Shown piece after piece: positions 1-5,105 of a stretch of DNA of 6,842 nucleotides. Source of the DNA: Lentisphaerota bacterium (GTDB lineage: Bacteria > Verrucomicrobiota > Lentisphaeria > Victivallales > GWF2-50-93); the NCBI GenBank assembly GCA_025360875.1, contig JANYBI010000691.1:1-6842 (forward strand), in the 5' to 3' direction. Within the stretch, counting starts at the first letter, position 1. Every line of letters begins with the position of its first letter. The position numbers and the translations under genes were made by a program. The notes below the pieces were generated by a model. That model searched no databases. It was not told the DNA's origin and was given only the letters and a program-made list of their open reading frames with translations.

Positions 1-293
1 CCGGCTGTAGTGGATACGTCAAAGCCACCGGCTTTCTGGCCAGCGCTTGTGATGGTAATAGTGTAGGCGTTCGTGGAATTTGGCGCTACCGAAGTCGGAC
101 CGCTCAAAGAGACAGTCGTAGCAGGTCCGCCACTGTGGCACGAGGAGCACGTTGCTCCACCATGTGTCGCCGGATTTCCGGAGTAACCTGTCCTTCCGCC
201 TGCGTCAGCATGCACAAGCGGGGATGTGCCCTGGTACACGGTGAATGCTGCTACAAGATACAGCACCGACTTCAATTGCGTTAGCTTAGTCAT
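1..293 (-). CDS. Exported CxxCH haem-motif protein, choice-of-anchor V/Reeler-like, partial (3' end off window)
   Basis: The frame starts with ATG at 293-291 and stays open to the window edge, giving 97 residues of the N-terminus. Residues 1-28 form a signal peptide: a short basic start, a hydrophobic stretch (VLYLVAAFTV), and a likely cleavage after VHA. The mature part begins with a Gly-rich segment (GGRTGYSGNPATHGGATC) leading into CSSCH at residues 49-53, a c-type haem attachment motif. A beta-rich Ser/Thr segment follows and ends near AGGFDVST. The order 'GxTGxxG...TCxxCHxGG, then a beta domain with GF' is what I know from 'choice-of-anchor V' or MXAN_6652-type surface proteins in Deltaproteobacteria and Bacteroidetes. 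These are exported and often anchored at the C-terminus, which is missing here. No strong Shine-Dalgarno is seen (AAGAGC is the best candidate). The gene has its own sigma-54/Fur-like control block, almost the same as that of the hydrogenase operon. An electron-transfer role is possible but unproven; the motif could also be structural. Confidence 0.75.
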   Translation of the reverse strand, partial: MTKLTQLKSVLYLVAAFTVYQGTSPLVHADAGGRTGYSGNPATHGGATCSSCHSGGPATTVSLSGPTSVAPNSTNAYTITITSAGQKAGGFDVSTTA

Positions 294-332
294 AGTTGTT
301 GCTCTTATTTAAAGTTTATAAGCCCTTAATTT

Positions 333-351
333 GATAATAATAATCATTCTT
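333..351. promoter_or_regulatory. Fur-box-like operator over the start site of the CxxCH gene
   Basis: GATAATAATAATCATTCTT matches the classical 19-bp Fur consensus GATAATGATAATCATTATC at 16 of 19 positions. It lies directly downstream of the -12 element of the sigma-54 promoter at 352-371 (minus strand) and covers the predicted start site near 343. Binding there should block transcription. The regulator itself is not in the window, so assignment to Fur rests on the match alone. Confidence 0.6.
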
Positions 352-371
352 AAAGCATTATTTATGCCAAT
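352..371 (-). promoter_or_regulatory. Sigma-54 promoter of the CxxCH gene
   Basis: On the minus strand the sequence reads TTGGCATAAATAATGCTTT. The GG at 368-367 and the GC at 356-355 have the obligatory 12-base offset of -24/-12 elements (consensus TGGCACG-N4-TTGCW). The predicted start is near 343, which leaves a leader of about 50 nt before the ATG at 293. The same layout is seen upstream of the hydrogenase small subunit, which supports both calls. Confidence 0.7.
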
Positions 372-384
372 CCTGTCCGGGTCG

Positions 385-449
385 GCATTGGCGGGATTGG
401 AGGTTGATTTTAAAGGAACAGCCACTTGTATGCAGTGACCCGCCAATGC
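385..449. repeat. Perfect 11-bp inverted repeat upstream of the sigma-54 promoter
   Basis: GCATTGGCGGG (385-395) and its exact complement CCCGCCAATGC (439-449) are separated by 43 bases. For the minus-strand promoter the half-sites lie roughly 42-52 and 96-106 bases upstream of the predicted start. That is close to the range where sigma-54 enhancer-binding proteins bind. The arms could instead fold as an RNA stem in read-through transcripts. A shorter repeat, CCAATCC/GGATTGG (367-373, 394-400), overlaps the -24 element. Confidence 0.5.
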
Positions 450-521
450 TATTCATTTGCCTGATGATCCGTAGACTGATGCCCGCTTTGTCCGCTCCTG
501 CCATTCTATCTTTTCCTTAGT

Positions 522-546
522 AAAAAGGGTACCGCAGGCACCCTTT
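522..546 (-). terminator. Rho-independent terminator of the hydrogenase operon
   Basis: Read on the minus strand, AAAGGGT (546-540) pairs with ACCCTTT (530-524) around a 9-base loop. Two further G-C pairs (GG 538-537 with CC 533-532) are possible within the loop, after one mismatch. The run of T ends at 522. It begins 11 bases past the stop codon of the large subunit. The opposite strand also has T-rich sequence after the stem, so weak bidirectional function is possible. Confidence 0.7.
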
Positions 547-557
547 GGTTTTCAGTT

Positions 558-1955
558 TTATTTTGCCCTCATTGCATGGACTGCGCAGTCGAGGCACGGA
601 TCGAAGGAGTGGACGACTCTCAGGACTTCCACCGGCTTGTCCGGATCCTGGACTGGTGTGCCTATCAGCGCCTTTTCCATCGGACCTAGCTGGTTGTTGT
701 CATCCCTTGGCGAGCAGTTCCAGCAGGTCGGAGTTATGACCTGGTATCCTGCAATCTTGCCGCCTTCCAGTTTCAACCAATGTCCCAGGGCTCCACGCGG
801 AGCCTCTGTCAGCCCGAAACCTTTCCCTTTCATGGGGATTGAGGTCTTGACGAAGACAGGATTTCCAACTTCAACTGAACCCAGCCAGCGTTTCATCGCA
901 TCTGCGATCTTTTTTGCCTCATAGGCCCTTGCCAGCTGTCGGTCCATCACGGATACTCCCTCAGTATAATCGCCGTTTACCCACATTCTGGCGAGAGGAC
1001 CTACCTCCATCGGAGCTTTCATGTACCGTGGAGATTTGAGCCAGCTGTATGCGTTATCCTTCGGATATTCTGTTTCCGTTTGCCCGACGCTCGGATTAAT
1101 ATTGCTTGTGGAGGCCTTGTACCAGCCATACTTGACATGTTCAGTTATTTTGGCGGCGGCCAGGGGTTTCTTCTTATGCGCATCCATCACAGTACCCCGG
1201 GAGAAGAGCCTATGTTTGCCTTTCACATCCTCGTCAAAGCAGCCAAATGAAAGCAGGTTTCCGTAGCCTTTCCCTATGTCCTTATAGTCATCATATACGG
1301 AAGCGAGGGCTTCAGCGTCGGGTATGTAGATGTTGTTGATGAAATCGATCAGTTCATCCGCGTACTGGCCGAATAATGTTATCTGTTCCTGCGTCGGTAC
1401 GTTTGTGAATCCTCCGGGGACATATGCCGGAGAATGCGGTTGCTTGCCGCCGAATACTGCTGCCGCCTCCTGCCCCTTGCGTTTCATCTCTATCGCCTTG
1501 AGATAGTGGCCGATGAGAACATTAGTGGTAGCGGTGTCGAAGCGCCTGTCTATGGACCAGGTCGACTGCCAGGGCCGCATGGCCGGACCGTCAATGTAGT
1601 CAAGTGCGCTTAACAGATAGAAATGAAGGATGTGGGACTCGACAAAATTCGCACCCATCACCAGATTCCTCATAAGCAGGCCGTTGACGGGGATCTTTGT
1701 CTTGCTTACGGCATCCAGCGTCATGACTGCAGCCATCGCATGCGGAATAGGACATACTCCGCAAATGCGCTGCGTGATGTGCTGGGCGTCTGTCGGTTCC
1801 CTTCCGACAAGTAAGTTTTCAAAGCCTCTGAACAGATTGCCTGCGACGTGCGCGTCGACTACCTGTTGAACACCGTCAACTGCATCTATTGTCACATTGA
1901 CCTGCATGTGCCCTTCAATCCTGGTTACTGGATCTATGATTGTGAAAGTTGCCAT
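558..1955 (-). CDS. hynA: Periplasmic [NiFe] hydrogenase, large (catalytic) subunit
   Basis: This subunit carries the Ni-Fe(CN)2CO active site that splits H2. From the chosen ATG at 1955 it is 465 residues. The N-terminal motif RIEGH (residues 12-16) is followed by RICGVCPIPH (63-72), whose Cys65 and Cys68 are nickel ligands. Near the end come EAPRGALGHW and TPTCWNCSPRD, then DPCLDCAVH with ligands Cys454 and Cys457. The maturation protease is expected to cut after His460, removing only AMRAK. Both cysteines of the last motif are TGC, so this is not a NiFeSe enzyme. An earlier ATG at 1961 touches the Shine-Dalgarno AGGAG (1966-1962) directly; the ATG at 1955 has an ideal 6-base spacing and is preferred. 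The chain is compact compared with the roughly 540 residues of Desulfovibrio HynA. It follows the small subunit by 52 bases and is followed by a terminator. It has no signal peptide and should be co-exported with the small subunit. The family call is firm; the subgroup (1a/1b-like) and the hyn symbol are inferred. Confidence 0.96.
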   Translation of the reverse strand: MATFTIIDPVTRIEGHMQVNVTIDAVDGVQQVVDAHVAGNLFRGFENLLVGREPTDAQHITQRICGVCPIPHAMAAVMTLDAVSKTKIPVNGLLMRNLVMGANFVESHILHFYLLSALDYIDGPAMRPWQSTWSIDRRFDTATTNVLIGHYLKAIEMKRKGQEAAAVFGGKQPHSPAYVPGGFTNVPTQEQITLFGQYADELIDFINNIYIPDAEALASVYDDYKDIGKGYGNLLSFGCFDEDVKGKHRLFSRGTVMDAHKKKPLAAAKITEHVKYGWYKASTSNINPSVGQTETEYPKDNAYSWLKSPRYMKAPMEVGPLARMWVNGDYTEGVSVMDRQLARAYEAKKIADAMKRWLGSVEVGNPVFVKTSIPMKGKGFGLTEAPRGALGHWLKLEGGKIAGYQVITPTCWNCSPRDDNNQLGPMEKALIGTPVQDPDKPVEVLRVVHSFDPCLDCAVHAMRAK

Positions 1956-1961
1956 TGTCAT

Positions 1962-1966
1962 CTCCT
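1962..1966 (-). promoter_or_regulatory. Ribosome binding site that decides the large-subunit start
   Basis: AGGAG on the minus strand lies 6 bases before the ATG at 1955-1953 but has zero spacing to the ATG at 1961-1959. The spacing favours the downstream start, making the protein begin MATFTIIDPV. Confidence 0.7.
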
Positions 1967-2007
1967 AGTTATTTTTTATTTTAATAAATCAATCTTTGAT
2001 ATATTTC

Positions 2008-2925
2008 TCATTTCCTATTCTTTTTGCCATAGAACGAGGTCAGTCCAAGCGGGGAGTAGAATGCCTCAGCGGTGGGGTATGAAGGATCTGTGCATCCGAT
2101 GCAGGGGCCATTGGCATTTATGCACCAGCTTACACCGTTGTTCCATTTCATATAGGGACATGGGGCGTAAGTGAATGGTCCTCTGCAGCCGAGATCCATC
2201 ATGCATTTGCCCGTTTCAGCAAAAGTGGTTGCCTTCTCCTTTCCTAGACGCGGGCAGTTGCTGTGGACGGTTTCCCCGAAAATCGAAGTTGGCCGGCCAA
2301 ATTCGTCCAAAGGAACGCTGTTCCCGATGAGCAGCTGCGCGATTGTACCTACTATCCAGTCGGGATGTGCCGGACAGCCGGCGATGTTAATCGTTTCCAA
2401 TCCCGTGTAGGATGACGCGCTGACAATCTGGGTGGGATTGTTGCCTGAGGCCGGTATGCCGCCGAAGCATGCGCATTGTCCGACGCAGATGACCTTCATG
2501 GCGCCGGGAGCCAGGCTTCTGATGGCTTCGGCATAGGAGACGTCCACACCGTTTTCCGACCAGACCTTGCATGCCATGCCGTCATATACCGTCGGGACTC
2601 CGCCTTCCAGCACAAGGATATAGCTCTTGGTTGCGCGGATGGCTTCAACTGCCTCGCTTCCGGCGGGACCCATCACATTTGGATGGAAGATGAGATCGAT
2701 CGAGTTGAGGAGCAGGTCGTCCACTGTCTTAGGGGCAGTGTCGGATATCCGGTTGAGAAGTGAAATAGAGCACCCGTTGCAGGAACTGCCCTGCAGCCAG
2801 ATGACCGAGGGCGCGCCGTCAGCGGCCAGTGCGTTATTCAGCAGGCCCAGGTCGAACATGCTCAGCCCCAGTGCGCCGGCTGACATTCCGCAGTACTTTA
2901 GAAAATCGCGCCTTGTTACTTCCAT
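2008..2925 (-). CDS. hynB: Periplasmic [NiFe] hydrogenase, small (Fe-S) subunit with Tat signal
   Basis: This 305-residue subunit carries electrons from the active site through three Fe-S clusters. Residues 1-35 are a twin-arginine signal: RRDFLK at 5-10, a hydrophobic stretch, and likely cleavage after ALA at 34. Proximal cluster ligands are C49 and C52 (CNGC), C151 (GQCACFGG) and C184 (GCPAHPDW). Distal ligands are H221 and C224 (HSNC), C241 and C247. The medial region has C256, C268, C275 and C278. The extra C268 (SWCIN) replaces the proline of classical Desulfovibrio enzymes and suggests a [4Fe-4S] medial cluster. The protein ends in KKNRK with no hydrophobic C-terminal helix, so the enzyme is probably soluble in the periplasm and passes electrons to a c-type cytochrome rather than to a membrane cytochrome b. 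The frame is open back to 3072, but that extension would run across the sigma-54/Fur-like block. The ATG at 2925 has AGGAGAG six bases upstream and begins exactly at the Tat signal. Confidence 0.96.
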   Translation of the reverse strand: MEVTRRDFLKYCGMSAGALGLSMFDLGLLNNALAADGAPSVIWLQGSSCNGCSISLLNRISDTAPKTVDDLLLNSIDLIFHPNVMGPAGSEAVEAIRATKSYILVLEGGVPTVYDGMACKVWSENGVDVSYAEAIRSLAPGAMKVICVGQCACFGGIPASGNNPTQIVSASSYTGLETINIAGCPAHPDWIVGTIAQLLIGNSVPLDEFGRPTSIFGETVHSNCPRLGKEKATTFAETGKCMMDLGCRGPFTYAPCPYMKWNNGVSWCINANGPCIGCTDPSYPTAEAFYSPLGLTSFYGKKNRK

Positions 2926-2931
2926 TTTAGT

Positions 2932-2938
2932 CTCTCCT
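2932..2938 (-). promoter_or_regulatory. Ribosome binding site of the small subunit
   Basis: AGGAGAG on the minus strand with a 6-base spacer to the ATG at 2925. It fixes the start at the Tat signal and excludes the longer frame beginning at 3072. Confidence 0.85.
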
Positions 2939-2963
2939 ATTTTAGTTTGCAATCTCTTGATTC

Positions 2964-2982
2964 GATAATGATAATTATTCTC
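2964..2982. promoter_or_regulatory. Fur-box-like operator over the hydrogenase start site
   Basis: GATAATGATAATTATTCTC matches the 19-bp Fur consensus at 17 of 19 positions. It abuts the sigma-54 promoter at 2983-3002 and covers the predicted start site near 2974. Placement and sequence repeat those at 333-351. Binding would be expected to repress the hydrogenase operon when iron is plentiful. Confidence 0.65.
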
Positions 2983-3002
2983 AAAGCATGGGCCGTGCCA
3001 AT
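2983..3002 (-). promoter_or_regulatory. Sigma-54 promoter of the hydrogenase operon
   Basis: The minus strand reads TTGGCACGGCCCATGCTTT. TGGCACG is a perfect -24 element. The GC at 2987-2986 lies exactly 12 bases after the GG at 2999-2998, and ATGCT fits TTGCW at 4 of 5 bases. The predicted start near 2974 gives a 49-nt leader before the ATG at 2925. Transcription would need an enhancer-binding activator, whose gene is not in the window. Confidence 0.85.
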
Positions 3003-3047
3003 GTTTACCTAATTGGTAGTAAATGTGGTCCCAAGGTGGAAGTTCAG

Positions 3048-3059
3048 GTGAATATTCAC
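3048..3059. repeat. Perfect 12-bp palindrome upstream of the hydrogenase promoter
   Basis: GTGAATATTCAC is self-complementary. It lies about 75-85 bases upstream of the predicted hydrogenase start, where a sigma-54 activator or another dimeric regulator could bind. A second weaker symmetric stretch, TACCTAATTGGTA, is at 3006-3018. Neither is assigned to a known regulator. Confidence 0.4.
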
Positions 3060-3072
3060 ACTGCCGTCCCAT

Positions 3073-3132
3073 GGATTATTGGATTGCTGGATTATATGGA
3101 TTCTTGCAAATAATCCAAAAATCCATTAATCC
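3073..3132. repeat. Long imperfect inverted repeat built of TGGATTAT-like words
   Basis: The 24-base arm at 3073-3096 is complementary to 3109-3132 at 20 of 24 positions, with a 12-base loop. Each arm is itself a chain of TGGATTA/TGGATTG words repeated about every 8 bases. It lies between the divergent hydrogenase and fusion genes. It resembles short dispersed intergenic repeats seen in some bacterial genomes, but family membership cannot be told from a single copy. There is no T-run directly after it, so it is not a classical terminator. Confidence 0.7.
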
Positions 3133-3169
3133 GTCATCTTGTGGGATTACACTGTTTTTAACCCTGAAA

Positions 3170-3197
3170 TTGAAAATTGCCCGACGTAGCTTAAATT
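3170..3197 (+). promoter_or_regulatory. Possible sigma-70 promoter for the fusion gene
   Basis: TTGAAA (3170-3175) and TAAATT (3192-3197) are 16 bases apart. They match the -35 box at 5 of 6 and the -10 box at 4 of 6. The resulting leader would be only about 10 bases long, which makes this weak. Confidence 0.2.
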
Positions 3198-3213
3198 AGA
3201 AAAAGTTAATATC

Positions 3214-4692
3214 ATGAAAACAGACAATAAGACAGACCACAGGACATTCCCGGTGAACCTCCTTCTCAAGGGGAGGAAATGCCTTGTCGTAGGCGGTGGG
3301 GCTGTCGCCCTCCACAAGATACAGCTTCTGATCAAAGCCCATTCCGATGTGACAGTAATGGCTCCTGAGATCGACGCGGAGATAAAGGAACTTGAATCAC
3401 AAGGGAAACTTTGCGTCGTGAAAAGCAAATTCGAGCCATCTGTCCTGAAAGGGATGGCTCTTGTGTTCTCCGCGACAAACATCTCATCGGTAAATGCCGA
3501 AGTCCTCGGACAATGCAGGAAACACGGGATACTCTGCTGCGCAGTTGATGAGAACTGGAGGGACGGGGCCTTCATCACTCCAGCCTCGATCGAGAAGGAT
3601 GGTCTTACGGTCTCCGTGTCAAGCGGAGGCACATCATGCAGGAGAAGCCGCCTGATAAAGGAGAAAATATCCAGGCATATGGATTTCATCTCCAGAACCG
3701 AGATGGTTGTAATAGGGACGGACCAGAACTACCTGAGCCTCAAGGAACGCGAGCCTATTCATCTGGTCGGAGACAGATTTGACCGCTCAGGCGAAATGCT
3801 GATACACCTCCTGGGCGTCCACGAGTTCATACTTACCAACACATGCAACAGGATCGAGATGGCGGCCTTTGTCTCGCCTTCTGAACCCCTCGAGAAGCTG
3901 CTTCTTAAAATACTTGGATTTGACGGACTCCGTGAAGATGCCTATTACATCAAGTACGGATACGAGGCTTTCAGACACATGTCGTTCGTGTGTGCAGGGC
4001 TCATGTCACAGACTCCAGGCGAAAAGCACATAACCGCCCAGCTCAAGAGTTCTCTCGACTATTCCAAGTCAAAGGGCTGGGCCGGCAAGCTGATGCAGGA
4101 ATGGTTTGACAACACTCTCCATATCTCAAAGCATATCCGCCAGATCGTCGAACCGCTGTTCTCCGCATTCGAGATAGAGGACCTTTCCCTGAAATACGCG
4201 TCGGACATGTTTCCTGACCTGCCAAAGCGTGGCATCATGCTCATCGGCACCGGCATAATAGGACAGGCGATCGCTGAAAAATTAATGGCGAAAGGCTGTT
4301 CCTTCACCTGGTGCTACCATATGAACCGTCCGGAGGTCAAGGGCGATAAGATCACGGTGTGCAACCTGAATGAGATGAAGGATCATCTGCCGGCGGCGGA
4401 AATAATAATCTCGGTAGCCGCGACACCGGCATATCTCATACACAACGGACATGCGCCGTTCATGGATCAGACGAAGAAGATACTGATCATCGATCTTGGC
4501 ATCCCCAGGAATGTCTCCCCTGAATTCCGGAAACTGATGCCGAACGTGACCATTGTCGATCTCGACGACCTTAAACACTGGCACAGGCGCGAGACCATCG
4601 ACATGACACACGTTTTCGAGGAAAGCACTAAAGCCGTCGAGGAGCACCGTCCGCAGTTCGAGAAACTCATGAACGGGATTAAAGGATCATGA
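3214..4692 (+). CDS. hemA: Fusion of precorrin-2 dehydrogenase (CysG-N/Met8-like) and glutamyl-tRNA reductase
   Basis: This 492-residue cytoplasmic protein joins two tetrapyrrole enzymes. Residues about 11-155 match the siroheme-synthase N-terminal domain, which oxidises precorrin-2 with NAD and may insert iron. Visible are the NAD loop VVGGGAVALHK (25-35), Asp112 in AVDENWRDGAFITPA (probable catalytic Asp), and SSGGTSCRRSRLIKE (136-150). Residues about 163-492 are glutamyl-tRNA reductase, which makes glutamate-1-semialdehyde from Glu-tRNA with NADPH. The catalytic Cys211 lies in TNTCNRIE. The usual GLDSMVLGE motif is altered to GLMSQTPGE (262-270). The NADPH loop is LIGTGIIGQ (343-351), then IDLGIPRNV (426-434) and VDLDDL (448-453). 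Only 39 residues follow, where typical enzymes have about 100, so the dimerisation domain is largely missing. TAG at 3187 blocks any upstream start. The ribosome site is weak (GAAAAAG). It overlaps the glutaredoxin gene. The call is firm; activity of both halves is inferred. Confidence 0.93.
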   Translation: MKTDNKTDHRTFPVNLLLKGRKCLVVGGGAVALHKIQLLIKAHSDVTVMAPEIDAEIKELESQGKLCVVKSKFEPSVLKGMALVFSATNISSVNAEVLGQCRKHGILCCAVDENWRDGAFITPASIEKDGLTVSVSSGGTSCRRSRLIKEKISRHMDFISRTEMVVIGTDQNYLSLKEREPIHLVGDRFDRSGEMLIHLLGVHEFILTNTCNRIEMAAFVSPSEPLEKLLLKILGFDGLREDAYYIKYGYEAFRHMSFVCAGLMSQTPGEKHITAQLKSSLDYSKSKGWAGKLMQEWFDNTLHISKHIRQIVEPLFSAFEIEDLSLKYASDMFPDLPKRGIMLIGTGIIGQAIAEKLMAKGCSFTWCYHMNRPEVKGDKITVCNLNEMKDHLPAAEIIISVAATPAYLIHNGHAPFMDQTKKILIIDLGIPRNVSPEFRKLMPNVTIVDLDDLKHWHRRETIDMTHVFEESTKAVEEHRPQFEKLMNGIKGS

Positions 4693-4946
4693 GTAAAGTA
4701 ACTGTCTATTCAATGAAAACCTGTCCGTACTGCGTCTCAGCCAAGCAGCTTCTCAATAACCGGAATGTCCCCTTCGAGGAAATTCTTGTCGACTATGATG
4801 ACGATGCGATGTGGGAAGCGCTGGAAAAGCGTTCGGGCATGAAAACTGTGCCGCAAATTTATCACGATGATAGGTTGATAGGCGGCTTTCCTGAACTTCA
4901 AAGACAAGATGCCATAGATAAGCTTGCATCGCTGAAAAACGATTAG
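4689..4946 (+). CDS. grxC: Glutaredoxin, dithiol CPYC type (GrxC-like)
   Basis: An 85-residue single-domain thioredoxin-fold protein that reduces disulfides or glutathionylated thiols in the cytoplasm. It begins with a beta strand (KVTVYSM) and the dithiol active site CPYC at residues 12-15. The cis-proline motif TVPQIY is at 53-58 and the glutathione-site GG at 65-66, ahead of a C-terminal helix. The length is standard for GrxC. Its ATG overlaps the stop of the hemA fusion (ATGA, 4 shared bases) with AAAGGA just upstream, so translation is probably coupled. The context suggests a thiol-redox partner for cysteine-dependent enzymes such as the adjacent glutamyl-tRNA reductase, but this is inference. 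Some anaerobes lacking glutathione use such proteins with other thiols. No clear terminator follows. Confidence 0.93.
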   Translation: MSKVTVYSMKTCPYCVSAKQLLNNRNVPFEEILVDYDDDAMWEALEKRSGMKTVPQIYHDDRLIGGFPELQRQDAIDKLASLKND

Positions 4947-5016
4947 CCATGGCATCGGACGGATTAGGGCGGTTTTCCATCATTTTCAAGGCAACATGTA
5001 AATCTTTGAATTTTAC

Positions 5017-5045
5017 TTGACTCATTTGCAATCCCATAATATCTT
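5017..5045 (+). promoter_or_regulatory. Possible sigma-70 promoter for the beta-propeller gene
   Basis: TTGACT (5017-5022) and TATCTT (5040-5045) are separated by 17 bases, with 5/6 and 4/6 matches. The 159-base gap before the gene holds no other clear signal apart from AT-rich sequence and the ribosome site. Confidence 0.3.
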
Positions 5046-5090
5046 ACCGGACATTCAGGTATATCGTAATTCATCTTACTATTAATTAAC

Positions 5091-5099
5091 AAGGGGGAG
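5091..5099 (+). promoter_or_regulatory. Ribosome binding site of the beta-propeller gene
   Basis: AAGGGGGAG lies 6 bases before the ATG at 5106 and fixes the start of the open-ended frame. Confidence 0.85.
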
Positions 5100-5105
5100 T
5101 TGATT

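Noticed and set aside
558..602. Possible selenocysteine (NiFeSe) version of the large subunit
   Set aside because: Both metal-ligand codons in DPCLDC are TGC, and the only stop is TAA at 560-558.
3048..3059. CRP/FNR-type site
   Set aside because: GTGA and TCAC are only 4 bases apart, whereas CRP sites need 6; FNR half-sites TTGAT/ATCAA are not present in the right spacing.
2926..3072. N-terminal extension of the hydrogenase small subunit by 49 residues
   Set aside because: It would translate through the sigma-54/Fur-like block and lies upstream of a strong ribosome site and the Tat signal start at 2925.
3073..3132. CRISPR array or transposon end
   Set aside because: Repeat words are 6-8 bases with no unique spacers, and no transposase or target duplication is visible.
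3147..3689. Long minus-strand frame (180 codons) opposite the fusion gene
   Set aside because: It lies antisense to a well-conserved domain, has no ribosome site, and its product resembles no family; a shadow frame.
4947..5000. Terminator after the glutaredoxin gene (GCCATGGC palindrome)
   Set aside because: The palindrome is 8 bases with no loop space and no following T-run.
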